A DNA stretch of 64,000 nucleotides, from NCBI GenBank assembly GCA_947494695.1, contig CANLWB010000017.1, positions 1 through 64,000 of the forward strand, read 5' to 3'. Made by a program: the position numbers and the translations under genes. Origin of the DNA: an uncultured Flavobacteriaceae bacterium (GTDB taxonomy: Bacteria; Bacteroidota; Bacteroidia; Flavobacteriales; Flavobacteriaceae). Below the pieces are notes generated by a model, which saw nothing but the letters and a program-made list of their open reading frames with translations, was not told the DNA's origin and searched no databases. The first letter of the stretch is position 1. The number at the start of each line of letters is the position of its first letter. Shown piece by piece: positions 15,759 to 23,894 of this stretch.

Positions 15759-16451
15759 TTAGTCAATTTTAATTAATTGAGAATTCTCTCCCAGAACTTC
15801 CCTAACAACATCGGCATTACCTTTATAACGAAATATACAGTCTTTCTTTGCTTCAATATCAATGGTATTATTAACCGTCATATTAGCTTCGCATAAAGCG
15901 AGCATCTCTATCTTTAGATCGTCAACCTCCAAATTATATCCTTGAATTTTAGATTCAGCAAAGAGGTTTACAGTCACTTTCTTTGCCGAACCAGATATAT
16001 TGGCGTTTTTTATTATATTGATATCCAGATTGTTTACATCAATATCACCATTAAAAGAGCCTCCAGAAATTTTGAGGTAATCTGCAACTAGCGTATTTTT
16101 TAAATGAACGGTCGATGAACCACTAATGTGTGTTATAGATTTCGTTGTGATATGTACATTTAAAGTTTCATTGTCCTCTATTGCATTACTATCATTGCGC
16201 TTTATGTCCAATAGACCATTTTCTATGGTCACTTCTACTGTGCTTTGTAGGTATTCGTTAGCCTCTATTTCAATAGACTCTTCGGTATCAGAAAACGTTA
16301 TATATGTAGTAATGCCATCGTCTATTTTAACCGATGAATAGTCATTAACAGGAACCTCTTTAAAAGTAACTGTACTGTAGTCTACGCTACATGATGATAA
16401 TATAACAGACGAGATGAATGTTAGAAGTATAAAAGATTTGAGATGTTTCAT
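15759..16451 (-). CDS. Head-GIN (DUF2807) lipoprotein, copy 2 of the operon
   Basis: About 230 residues. A lipoprotein signal (MKHLKSFILLTFISSVILSS followed by the lipobox Cys) precedes a domain of repeated short beta-strands (SVKIDDGITTYITFS, then IEIEANEYL and so on), the pattern of the head-GIN/DUF2807 beta-helix adhesin-like fold. Start at MKHLKSF; an upstream ATG 24 bp earlier would add a non-signal extension. It is the last gene of the ECF sigma operon and paralogous to 17422-18147, each preceded by a paralogous barrel-like gene. Probably an exported surface or periplasmic protein tied to an envelope response; biochemical role unknown. Confidence 0.75.
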   Translation of the reverse strand: MKHLKSFILLTFISSVILSSCSVDYSTVTFKEVPVNDYSSVKIDDGITTYITFSDTEESIEIEANEYLQSTVEVTIENGLLDIKRNDSNAIEDNETLNVHITTKSITHISGSSTVHLKNTLVADYLKISGGSFNGDIDVNNLDINIIKNANISGSAKKVTVNLFAESKIQGYNLEVDDLKIEMLALCEANMTVNNTIDIEAKKDCIFRYKGNADVVREVLGENSQLIKID

Positions 16452-16525
16452 TGTTATTATTTTATAGAGATTCACTTTTATTTTGTGTGAAAAATTAATA
16501 TTAGAATTTGAAGTTATTTATTGCA

Positions 16526-17215
16526 TTAATTTTCTACGGTATCTTTTTTTATTTTTTTTATATAACGTTTACTTTCTATGTTAAAGACACCAACCTTAAT
16601 GCCAAGACCAGCAGAAAACCCGTTTATTCGTGTTAGATTGTAGGCAGGTTTAAAATTCACTTTTCCAGAAAACCTGTATTTTATTCCAGCCTCTAACTGC
16701 ACATACCTGTTAACATTGTAAAGCGCGTTAATACCAGGTTCTACAACGGGAAGTACTTTCCATTCGTAATGGCCATTTTGACCTCTTATTCCTTGTCTTA
16801 GAGATATTCCACCACCTCCAATAAGTAACGGAAGTGACATATTTATTTTAGATTTACTAAAAAAGATTGGTTCTATATGGAGACCTCCATATAATCCATT
16901 AATACTTACGCTATTGTTACCGTATTCCGCTCGCGCTTTAATGTCTTTTGGAGTTGAGAAGAATCCAACCGTAGCGAATCCAACCTCAAGCTTCCTGTTG
17001 GCAACGTATGCAACCTTAAAACTATAGGATTGCGTTTGAGTGTTGTCGGCGAATTTTTTGGCGATAGATCCATAATGCGCACCAAAGCCCAAATAAACAC
17101 CATGCACAACGTTTTTTCGGTCATTGAACTCTAGGTAATCAGATGATTCCTGAGCAGATACATTGTTTAAAAAACAAAATAGTAGTAGTAAAATAAAGAA
17201 ATGAGAGTACTTCAT
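16526..17215 (-). CDS. Outer-membrane barrel-like protein, copy 2
   Basis: About 229 residues with a signal peptide (MKYSHFFILLLLFCFLNNVS, cleaved after SAQ) and alternating beta-strands ending INGFSAGLGIKVGVFNI, consistent with a small 8-stranded outer-membrane barrel. Paralogue of 18393-19049: both contain YxEFNDRKNxVHGVYLG near the N-terminus and GLHxEPIxFSKSKxNxSxP in the middle. Start moved three codons in from the first ATG to put the signal peptide at the N-terminus. Part of the sigma-factor operon and paired with a head-GIN lipoprotein. Confidence 0.7.
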   Translation of the reverse strand: MKYSHFFILLLLFCFLNNVSAQESSDYLEFNDRKNVVHGVYLGFGAHYGSIAKKFADNTQTQSYSFKVAYVANRKLEVGFATVGFFSTPKDIKARAEYGNNSVSINGLYGGLHIEPIFFSKSKINMSLPLLIGGGGISLRQGIRGQNGHYEWKVLPVVEPGINALYNVNRYVQLEAGIKYRFSGKVNFKPAYNLTRINGFSAGLGIKVGVFNIESKRYIKKIKKDTVEN

Positions 17216-17421
17216 GTGGGACATTTTTTTTAATTATTTATTTATATAATCATCGACACAACAACATTCAAAAGGTTGCATTCAAAATGATATTTTTTTA
17301 GATATTTTATTTAAAATAAGGACGGTTATAAACGGTTATAATATGTGATTCTACAACACACAGCACCCCTTAGTATTTATTTATTAGTAAGAAAATATGT
17401 TTAAAAAGAATACAGGCAACC

Positions 17422-18147
17422 TTAATCTATTTGAACGAGTCGAGAATCGGCCTCTAGTTTTTCATTAACAATATCGGGGTCTCCTTTATAGAGCATGGTA
17501 CAATCGGCCACGGCCTCGATATCCATAGATTTGGTTACTGTTAAATTAGCGCTACAATCGGCCGACATTTTCATTATCAAATGTTCAACTGTTAAGCCAT
17601 AGCCGGAAAGCCTGGTGTCGGCCGAAAGTTTTGCGCTAAAGGTATTTACCGAACCATATAAATTAACATCCGAGTCTGCACTGGCGTCAAGGTATAAACG
17701 GTCTACATTTACTTCACCTGTAAGGAAGCTATCTGCTGAAATATATATTTTGGCCTGATCTCCAACCAAAGGGTCTTCAAGACGAATTTGAGAATTCCCT
17801 ATGGCAGAAATACTGCTAATCGACTTTGTTACAATGTAAATGTCAAGTGTTTTTTGTCCTTTAATATCTATATCCTTTTTAAGACGTATGGACAGTTTAT
17901 TATTTTCTTTTGTGGCAATAATATGATCATGTAAACGACTATTGGCTTCTATTTTAATAGACTCTTCGGTCTCCGAAAAACTAAGGTGTAAATTAAAACC
18001 ACCTGTAATAGATACTTTAGAGTAATCTGTAATATCCAAATTTTTTGTTGTTATTGAGGAGTCGGCTATTACTTTTCTGGTTTCGGGGTCACAGGACTGA
18101 AGCATAAGGCCACAGAGCGTCATGACAATGTAAATTGTGTGTTTCAT
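17422..18147 (-). CDS. Head-GIN (DUF2807) lipoprotein, copy 1 of the operon
   Basis: 241 residues. Lipoprotein signal MKHTIYIVMTLCGLMLQS-C, then short repeated beta-strand segments (VSITGGFNLHLSFSETEESI..., SISAIGNSQIRLEDP..., DVNLYGSVNTFSAKLSADTR), the head-GIN pattern. Shares the closing motif (DCxxxYKGDxDIVxExLxxxSxLxxID) with copy 2, so the pair arose by duplication. In flavobacteria such proteins often follow ECF sigma/anti-sigma genes, as here. Confidence 0.77.
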   Translation of the reverse strand: MKHTIYIVMTLCGLMLQSCDPETRKVIADSSITTKNLDITDYSKVSITGGFNLHLSFSETEESIKIEANSRLHDHIIATKENNKLSIRLKKDIDIKGQKTLDIYIVTKSISSISAIGNSQIRLEDPLVGDQAKIYISADSFLTGEVNVDRLYLDASADSDVNLYGSVNTFSAKLSADTRLSGYGLTVEHLIMKMSADCSANLTVTKSMDIEAVADCTMLYKGDPDIVNEKLEADSRLVQID

Positions 18148-18234
18148 TTTTTTAATGATGAGTGCTACGAATCCCTAATGGTTATTGGGACAGAACAAGT
18201 TTATAAATGTTAAATTGTTTGATGGGTATAAACC

Positions 18235-18396
18235 CTAATGATTCATATTTTTATTAAGTTCCATAACAGGAATCCATTGGAAGTTGATTGGATACCATTC
18301 GTTGGCTTCATTATCGATTTTTAGAAATACTTTATTATTATGAGAATGCACATAAAGTGAATTCAAACTATTTGTTTTTTTCTTGAATGTTGTCAT
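18235..18396 (-). CDS. Small 53-residue protein, translationally coupled
   Basis: Reads ATG at 18396 to TAG at 18235; the ATG overlaps the TGA of the preceding barrel-like gene in an ATGA. The product (MTTFKKKTNSLNSLYVHSHN... ending ELNKNMNH) contains KVFLKIDNEANEWYPINFQW and is soluble with no signal peptide. The four-base overlap and the absence of in-frame stops over 162 bp argue that it is a real member of the operon. No counterpart exists in the second barrel/head-GIN module. Function unknown. Confidence 0.6.
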   Translation of the reverse strand: MTTFKKKTNSLNSLYVHSHNNKVFLKIDNEANEWYPINFQWIPVMELNKNMNH

Positions 18397-19049
18397 TTTA
18401 CTTTCTTTTTATAACGATTTCTCCCCATATTAAAGACACCTACTTTTATTCCTAAACCTGCGGAAAACCCATTGATTCTTCGAATGTTATATTCAGGAGC
18501 AAAGTCTAATTTACTTGAAAGCCTGTATTTTACGCCAGTTTCCAATTGTATATATCGATTTATATTATAAAGTATATTAACCCCAGGTTCAACGACAAAG
18601 ACATGTTCCCAGTCATCATCTTCTATAACAACGGCTTCATCGGTATTATCTTCAAAGAGCACGGCAGCACCTCCTCCAATAAGTAATGGGAATGATAAGT
18701 TAACTTTAGATTTACTAAATAGAATGGGTTCTAAATGTAAGCCCCCATAAATCCCCCCAAGGTCTTTAATACTTCCATCGGACCCCATTCTGTTTAGATC
18801 CCCATAAAAGCCTACTGCAATAATACCAACCTCAAATTGCTGATTGGCCACATAAGCTACTTTAAAAGCAGAGGAAAAGCTTTCGGCTTTATCAATTTTC
18901 CCATAGCTAAGGTTTAAACCCAGATATACACCATGTACTGCATTTTTACGATCATTAAATTCTATATAATCATGAGATTCCTCCTGGGCATGCATACTGT
19001 TTTGAAAACAAAATATTAGTAATAAGAGAAACAAATTAAAGTGTTTCAT
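18393..19049 (-). CDS. Outer-membrane barrel-like protein, copy 1
   Basis: About 218 residues from MKHFNLFLLLLIFCFQNS (signal peptide, cleaved after MHAQ). Same layout and motifs as 16526-17215: YIEFNDRKNAVHGVYLGLNL, GLHLEPILFSKSKVNLSFPL, and the C-terminal INGFSAGLGIKVGVFNM. The upstream ATG at 19136 would add 29 residues with no signal character and was not used. Probably a small outer-membrane barrel regulated by the sigma factor of the operon. Confidence 0.7.
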   Translation of the reverse strand: MKHFNLFLLLLIFCFQNSMHAQEESHDYIEFNDRKNAVHGVYLGLNLSYGKIDKAESFSSAFKVAYVANQQFEVGIIAVGFYGDLNRMGSDGSIKDLGGIYGGLHLEPILFSKSKVNLSFPLLIGGGAAVLFEDNTDEAVVIEDDDWEHVFVVEPGVNILYNINRYIQLETGVKYRLSSKLDFAPEYNIRRINGFSAGLGIKVGVFNMGRNRYKKKVK

Positions 19050-19160
19050 GACTGGTTTATTTAGGTTTATATATATAGACATCATAATTTGTAAAGGGTT
19101 GCATTTAGAACGTGATTTTTTATAAAAATGGTTCAATGTTTTCCTTTTATTAGAATTATA

Positions 19161-20249
19161 TTATTCTTTAAAAATGATAATTCCTTTTTTTCCTATAAAG
19201 GAGAATATTCCAGTTCCTGGTTGCCCATAAGAACCTTTTATTTCTCGTATTCTTTTACCCTTATCGATAACATTGTTTTCAATATTGTAAAAGGTCTTGG
19301 GTAACCTTAGCAAACCTTGTTCGAGCATGGCATCAAAATTAAAAGATAGTCCATTAATACCTATGTTTATATCTGATGACTCTTGATTTATGGATACATA
19401 AGCATCTGCTTGATTTATCTGGTCTATGCGTAGTTCGGCTACTTTCATCTTGAGGATAATTTTTTCACGCACTTGTTGTATTTGAGCATTTGAAAACATC
19501 AATTCCCCATCAATCCGGGATACGCTTTGAATTTCTATATCATCTTTGCTGGATATAAGTTCGAGGTCTTTAACGTCATCAATTTCAATTTTTGTACCAC
19601 TAGTTTTTAGTAGTAACTTATCAGAGGACTCAATATCAACATCTCCATTTTTTAAACTTACAGTTCCATAAGCTATGGCTTTACTTCTTAATTTACCAAA
19701 CTTCATCGTTATTTTGGCACTAGAAATGTCTTCGTTAATCCACAAATCGCCGTGCTCTACGTAAGCTTTTAATCGTCCCGTCCAATTATCTATAATGACA
19801 TCTCCAAACTTATTGGAAATGTCGATTTCCGCATTTATGGGTAAATATATAGTGTAATTAATTTCAACGTTACTCTTATCAAATTCAAACGGATTCACTT
19901 TATTAAAGTACCTGGAAAAGAAACTGGTGTTTTTTTCTGAAATTTCCGAGCTAACATCCACAAAATCATTAACGTCTTTAAAGTTAATAACGATACGATC
20001 TAACAGGCTTTTTGCAAGTTCTTTTTTCTTGTTAGTAACCTTGATGTCAACTTTTATGGAAATTTTATTTTTGTCCCAACCACTAATATCAATATTACCA
20101 TACTTGTTGTCCAAATGAAGTTCTCCGGTATCTGTCATTCTATATACTTCATCTATAGTTTTCGTTAAAACTTCTTGAGAATACGCAGAAAAACATAGAA
20201 GCACTATCGTAATTGGGATTATTTTTTTACAAAGTATATACATCATCAC
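19161..20249 (-). CDS. DUF4097-like exported protein in the ECF sigma operon
   Basis: 362 residues, signal peptide to about residue 25 (ITIVLLCFSAYSQ). The rest is built of repeated strands such as GELHLDNKYGNIDISGWDK, AEIDISNKFGDVIIDNWTG and GTVSLKNGDVDIESSDKL. The recurring (L/I)xNxYGxIxIxxW pattern is that of DUF4097/DUF4098 beta-helical proteins, distant relatives of the head-GIN domain. Its start overlaps the anti-sigma gene by 23 bp (or 17 bp from the third Met), so the two are tightly coupled. Probably the membrane-proximal output or sensor partner of the sigma/anti-sigma pair; function unproven. Confidence 0.72.
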   Translation of the reverse strand: MMMYILCKKIIPITIVLLCFSAYSQEVLTKTIDEVYRMTDTGELHLDNKYGNIDISGWDKNKISIKVDIKVTNKKKELAKSLLDRIVINFKDVNDFVDVSSEISEKNTSFFSRYFNKVNPFEFDKSNVEINYTIYLPINAEIDISNKFGDVIIDNWTGRLKAYVEHGDLWINEDISSAKITMKFGKLRSKAIAYGTVSLKNGDVDIESSDKLLLKTSGTKIEIDDVKDLELISSKDDIEIQSVSRIDGELMFSNAQIQQVREKIILKMKVAELRIDQINQADAYVSINQESSDINIGINGLSFNFDAMLEQGLLRLPKTFYNIENNVIDKGKRIREIKGSYGQPGTGIFSFIGKKGIIIFKE

Positions 20250-20781
20250 TATCTAGTTTTTTAGAACTATTAATTTGCTCTAATAGGTTCTCAATTAATT
20301 CAATTCGTTTTTTGTAATTAATTACAATGGCTTCCATTACACGTTCGCTATCAACATTCTTTTTAAATTCTTCTTTTAGCAGCTCGTATTCTAGGTCCAG
20401 TTCGTCCATAAAGGATAAGAACTCTTTTTTTTCATCGGCAGTTAGCCGTGTGCTTTTATTCACTAACTTGACCTGGTAAGCCACCAATCCTTTATAATGG
20501 GAATCAATATCGTTAAGTTCTTGTAAGGCCAAATTATTCTCTGGACTTGTATGGGTTTCATTAACTATGAAAATATTAATTAATGAAAACAAGCCCAAAG
20601 CAATAACCACTGTTGCCGCGATTTTTATTACGGAATTGCTCCATAATTTGATGGTTTTCGTTTTATGTTGTGGTTTTTGGTCTAAACCAGCTTCAATATT
20701 TGCCCAAAGCTTGCCTTTGTCTGCTTTATGCACATCTAAAAGTGCTTTATTGTCCTTTATATATTTTTCAAAATTGTCCAT
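20227..20781 (-). CDS. Membrane-bound anti-sigma factor
   Basis: 184 residues with one transmembrane helix (IAATVVIALGLFSLINIFIV, about residues 53-72), a cytoplasmic N-terminus beginning MDNFEKYIKDNKALLDVHKA, and a periplasmic coiled-coil-like region rich in Lys, Glu and Leu. Topology and position directly behind the ECF sigma gene (stop/start overlap at 20781) mark it as the anti-sigma factor. The zinc HxxxCxxC motif of ZAS anti-sigmas is absent, which is common in Bacteroidota. Confidence 0.77.
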   Translation of the reverse strand: MDNFEKYIKDNKALLDVHKADKGKLWANIEAGLDQKPQHKTKTIKLWSNSVIKIAATVVIALGLFSLINIFIVNETHTSPENNLALQELNDIDSHYKGLVAYQVKLVNKSTRLTADEKKEFLSFMDELDLEYELLKEEFKKNVDSERVMEAIVINYKKRIELIENLLEQINSSKKLDSDDVYTL

Positions 20782-21320
20782 TATAATGTCTTTATAATTT
20801 CAATTAGTTTTTTCTTAGCTCTATGATATTGCGATTTAGAAGTAGACGAGGATATGTCTAGTATGTCTGAAATCTCCGTATGATCATAACCTTCAACTAA
20901 ATATAGGGTTATGATTTGTTGGTAACCAGATGGTAATAATCTAATGCCTCGAATAACCTTATCCATATCCATGTTTTCTGGGGTCTCTTCATATTCTTCT
21001 TTTATATGATACATTTGATTTTCTATAGGTACTACAGGTATTTTTTTCTTTTTCAATTGATTTATACTTTTATTAATTACAATACGCTTTAACCAGGAAC
21101 CAAAAGTACTTTCGTATCTAAAAGATGATAGGTTATTAAAAGCTTCAATAAAACTATCCTGTACCACATCTTCTGCATCTTCTTTTATGTGTACCATACG
21201 CATACTTATATTAAACATGGCATCAACATACAGCTCATACAGCTTGTATTGCGCATTTCTATCTCCTAACTTGCTTTGTTCAACAAGCGGTTTATGAGTG
21301 TGTAAAATGTTAATTTCCAA
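20781..21320 (-). CDS. ECF-type sigma-70 factor
   Basis: 179 residues with region 2 (LYELYVDAMFNISMRMV...EDAEDVVQDSFIEAFNNL, core-binding and -10 recognition) and region 4 (RLLPSGYQQIITLYLVEGYDHTEISDIL followed by STSKSQYHRAKKKL, the -35 helix-turn-helix). First gene of a six- to seven-gene minus-strand operon whose other products are an anti-sigma factor and exported proteins, so it most likely reads their own promoter as part of an envelope-stress-type circuit. Confidence 0.9.
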   Translation of the reverse strand: MEINILHTHKPLVEQSKLGDRNAQYKLYELYVDAMFNISMRMVHIKEDAEDVVQDSFIEAFNNLSSFRYESTFGSWLKRIVINKSINQLKKKKIPVVPIENQMYHIKEEYEETPENMDMDKVIRGIRLLPSGYQQIITLYLVEGYDHTEISDILDISSSTSKSQYHRAKKKLIEIIKTL

Positions 21321-21442
21321 TGTTGCTTCCGGCTTTTATTCTTCTTGAGAATAAGGTTATTGGTTAAACGTACTCTAATAGACAACAAAATAAATAAAGG
21401 GTTGCATTTAGCATGAAAAAAATATTTTTTTTCTACATAAGC

Positions 21443-21471
21443 TTGTTGAATTGAAAAAAAACATACCTTTG
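21443..21471 (+). promoter_or_regulatory. Promoter of the TetR gene
   Basis: TTG at 21443-21445, 18-bp spacer, TACCTTTG at 21464-21471, a full match to the Bacteroidota consensus. Its -7 box overlaps the left end of operator 1, so the regulator would block its own transcription. Confidence 0.6.
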
Positions 21472-21487
21472 TAGACGACTGGTCTAA
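21469..21487 (+). promoter_or_regulatory. TetR operator 1
   Basis: TTGTAGACGACTGGTCTAA. It matches the reverse complement of operator 2 (TTGTAGACGACTAGTCTAC) at 17 of 19 bases, so one regulator should bind both. It resembles the TAGAC/GTCTA palindromes bound by NemR-type TetR proteins. Confidence 0.7.
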
Positions 21488-21493
21488 TATATA

Positions 21494-22069
21494 ATGAGGA
21501 AAGACACCGTAAATAATATTTTAGCTATAGGAGCAGATTTGGTATTGAAAAAAGGATACAATAATGTTGGTATTCAGGAGGTTTTGGATGCCGCTAGTAT
21601 CCCTAAGGGATCGTTTTATTACTATTTTAAGAGTAAGGAAGATTTTGGATCACAACTAATACGGTATTATTCCAAGAATTCATCCAGTAATTTAGACAGT
21701 TATTTAAAGAATATAGATCTCGATCCTAAAAAGCGAATTCTCGTTTTCTTTGAAAATATGCGAGCTTATTTTGCACATAATGATTTTAAGGAGGGATGCT
21801 TGTTGGCTAATTGCAGCTTGGAATTATCGGATCAGTCCGAAAAATTAAGAACCTGTATAGATTTAGGCTGGGAACTTTGGGATAAAAGTTTTGAAGCATG
21901 CATTGCAGAAGGGCAGGAGCAGGGCGTTATTAAAAAAGATAAAACGCCCGAGAGTCTCGCCAGTTTTGTTATTTCTGGTTGGGAAGGTGCTGTGTTACGA
22001 ATGAAATCTTCAAAATCAAGCAAACCTATAGACGTTTATATCGAATTTCTGGACGAAATCATATTATAA
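21494..22069 (+). CDS. TetR/AcrR family repressor, NemR-like
   Basis: 191 residues. N-terminal helix-turn-helix: LKKGYNNVGIQEVLDAASIP then KGSFYYYFKSKEDFG, a typical TetR signature. The C-terminal ligand domain contains CLLANCSLELSDQS; the two Cys near residue 97-102 recall NemR-type regulators that sense electrophiles through cysteines. It heads a run with a RidA protein and an Old Yellow Enzyme, the standard NemR target, and the same operator lies before itself and before ridA. Autorepressed control of an electrophile-detoxification operon is the likely role. Confidence 0.85.
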   Translation: MRKDTVNNILAIGADLVLKKGYNNVGIQEVLDAASIPKGSFYYYFKSKEDFGSQLIRYYSKNSSSNLDSYLKNIDLDPKKRILVFFENMRAYFAHNDFKEGCLLANCSLELSDQSEKLRTCIDLGWELWDKSFEACIAEGQEQGVIKKDKTPESLASFVISGWEGAVLRMKSSKSSKPIDVYIEFLDEIIL

Positions 22070-22089
22070 TTTTTTTTAAAAAGTTTATA

Positions 22090-22108
22090 GTAGACTAGTC
22101 GTCTACAA
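22090..22108 (+). promoter_or_regulatory. TetR operator 2
   Basis: GTAGACTAGTCGTCTACAA, with perfect arms GTAGAC-tagtc-GTCTAC, between the regulator and the RidA gene. Its presence implies a second promoter here that controls RidA and the OYE gene. Confidence 0.7.
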
Positions 22109-22134
22109 ACCGTAAAATAATTAACACAACGAAA

Positions 22135-22593
22135 ATGAATATTAAAAAAAAATTAAAAGCTCTTAAACTGGAGCTTCCAAATGTATCCACTCCCGGAGGC
22201 TCGTATGTGTCTGTTAATATAAGAGGTAATATGGCGTATGTAGCCATCCAGTTTCCAATTATAAATGAAGAACTACATTATAAAGGAAGACTGGGAGCCG
22301 AATTAACCACAGAAGACGGTTATAATGCTATGCAAATGTGTGCTCTTAATGTGATAGCACAAATTGACGCCAAAGTTGGTTTCAATAATATTGAAGGCCT
22401 GAACCATTTAGACGCCTATTATCAATCTTACGGGGATTGGAATGAAGCCCCAAAAGTGGTTAATGGGGCGTCAGATTTATTTCTAGACCTATTAGAAGAT
22501 AAAGGAACGCATTCTAGAGCCATTTTTGGAGTCGATAAACTTTATGGTAATTTAAGTGTGGGGATAACCTGCACATTTACTCTTAATAAATAA
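22135..22593 (+). CDS. RidA/YjgF family protein (long, atypical subgroup)
   Basis: 152 residues. The sequence LPNVSTPGGSYVSVNIRGNM, GRLGAELTTEDGYNAMQMCA and LNHLDAYYQSYGDW matches the long YjgF-endoribonuclease-like subgroup of RidA proteins rather than the 125-residue enamine deaminases. I do not see the standard RidA arginine at the usual place, so deaminase activity is not assured. It lies between a TetR operator and the OYE gene and is probably induced with it, to deal with reactive imines or carbonyls. Confidence 0.75.
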   Translation: MNIKKKLKALKLELPNVSTPGGSYVSVNIRGNMAYVAIQFPIINEELHYKGRLGAELTTEDGYNAMQMCALNVIAQIDAKVGFNNIEGLNHLDAYYQSYGDWNEAPKVVNGASDLFLDLLEDKGTHSRAIFGVDKLYGNLSVGITCTFTLNK

Positions 22594-22648
22594 CCCTTTG
22601 CTGCCCCGGAAACAATCAGGATTCAGCGTAAAAACAAAACGAATAATA

Positions 22649-23716
22649 ATGAAAGTATTTGAAACCTATCAATTAGGAGGAATAACACTTAAAAACAGAG
22701 TTGTTATGGCCCCAATGACCAGATGTCGCGCTATTAATAATGTGCCGAATGAACTTATGGCCGAATATTATAAACAAAGATCCGGAGCCGGGTTGATAAT
22801 TGCCGAAGGGACATCTCCTGCTCCAAATGGTTTGGGATATCCAAGAATTCCCGGAGCTTTTAGCGATGAGCAAATAAGTGGTTGGAAAAAAATTGCCGAT
22901 GCCGTACACAATGAAGGTGGCAAAATATTTGTACAGTTGATGCATTGTGGTCGCATATCGGCAAAAACGAATTTACCAGAAGGATGCTATACCATGGCAC
23001 CATCTGCAATTCAAGCGGTGGGAGAAATGTTTACAGATAGCGGTATGGTAGCTCATGACGTACCAAAGGCGATGACTTTGGAGGATATTGAGAATACCAA
23101 AAGAGACTATGAAAACGCTTCATATAGATTAATACATGAGGCCGGCATAGATGGTATAGAATTGCATGCGGCCAATGGCTATTTACCAAATCAATTTCTA
23201 AATCCGAGATCAAATCAAAGAACAGACGTATACGGTGGAAACTATATAAATAGAAGTCGTTTTATTCTTGAAACGGTTAGTGCTATTGCCGAAAAAATAG
23301 GTTCTGATAAATTAGGAATTCGTTTATCGCCCTATGGTGCCTTTAATGATATGGAATCGCATTATGAAGATGTAGAGGCCGCATTTACCTATTTGGCAAA
23401 AGAATTGTCTGAATTGAACGTTGCTTACATTCACATTGTAGATCAACGTGTATCATTTGAAGCTCCGGAATTTACTTCTGATATTCAAAAAACGATTAAA
23501 GAAGCATTTAAAGGAACCATTATTACCGGAGGCGATGTGAATACTTCCGAAAAAGCAGAGTCCATTGTTGATAAAGGGTATGATCTCGTATATGTAGGCA
23601 GGCCATTTATTTCCAATCCAGATTTTGTAGAAAAAATTAAGCAGGAAGACGTATTGGTAACTCCCGATATGGGGTCATTCTATTCGGCGGAAGCGGAAGG
23701 GTATACCACCTATTAA
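22649..23716 (+). CDS. Old Yellow Enzyme family alkene/N-ethylmaleimide reductase
   Basis: 355 residues from MKVFETYQLGGITLKNRVVM; an in-frame ATG 51 bp upstream is open but not conserved in type. FMN TIM-barrel landmarks: VVMAPMTRCRA, AEGTSPAPNGLGYPRIPG, FVQLMHCGR, the substrate-binding HAANGYLPNQFLNPRSNQRT (His/Asn pair HAAN), and VGRPFISNPDF at the FMN phosphate end. Catalyses NAD(P)H-dependent reduction of activated C=C bonds and nitro compounds, as NemA does. Co-transcribed with ridA, and controlled by the TetR protein through operator 2. Confidence 0.88.
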   Translation: MKVFETYQLGGITLKNRVVMAPMTRCRAINNVPNELMAEYYKQRSGAGLIIAEGTSPAPNGLGYPRIPGAFSDEQISGWKKIADAVHNEGGKIFVQLMHCGRISAKTNLPEGCYTMAPSAIQAVGEMFTDSGMVAHDVPKAMTLEDIENTKRDYENASYRLIHEAGIDGIELHAANGYLPNQFLNPRSNQRTDVYGGNYINRSRFILETVSAIAEKIGSDKLGIRLSPYGAFNDMESHYEDVEAAFTYLAKELSELNVAYIHIVDQRVSFEAPEFTSDIQKTIKEAFKGTIITGGDVNTSEKAESIVDKGYDLVYVGRPFISNPDFVEKIKQEDVLVTPDMGSFYSAEAEGYTTY

Positions 23717-23738
23717 GAAAACGTTTCATATTAATAAA

Positions 23739-23777
23739 AAACATCTTGTAAATTATGGCTTTACAAGATGTTTTTTG
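23739..23777 (+). terminator. Rho-independent terminator after the OYE gene
   Basis: AAACATCTTGTAAA-ttatggc-TTTACAAGATGTTT followed by more T's: a 14-bp perfect stem, closing the TetR-RidA-OYE operon. Confidence 0.85.
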
Positions 23778-23894
23778 TTTCATCGAATGAGAAATGATGT
23801 AAGCTAACTTCTTATGGGTTTCTATTTGGTCAGCTTTTAGCTAATTTGTACTTTGTGACCCTTTGAAAATGACCAATGATTATAACATAATTTA

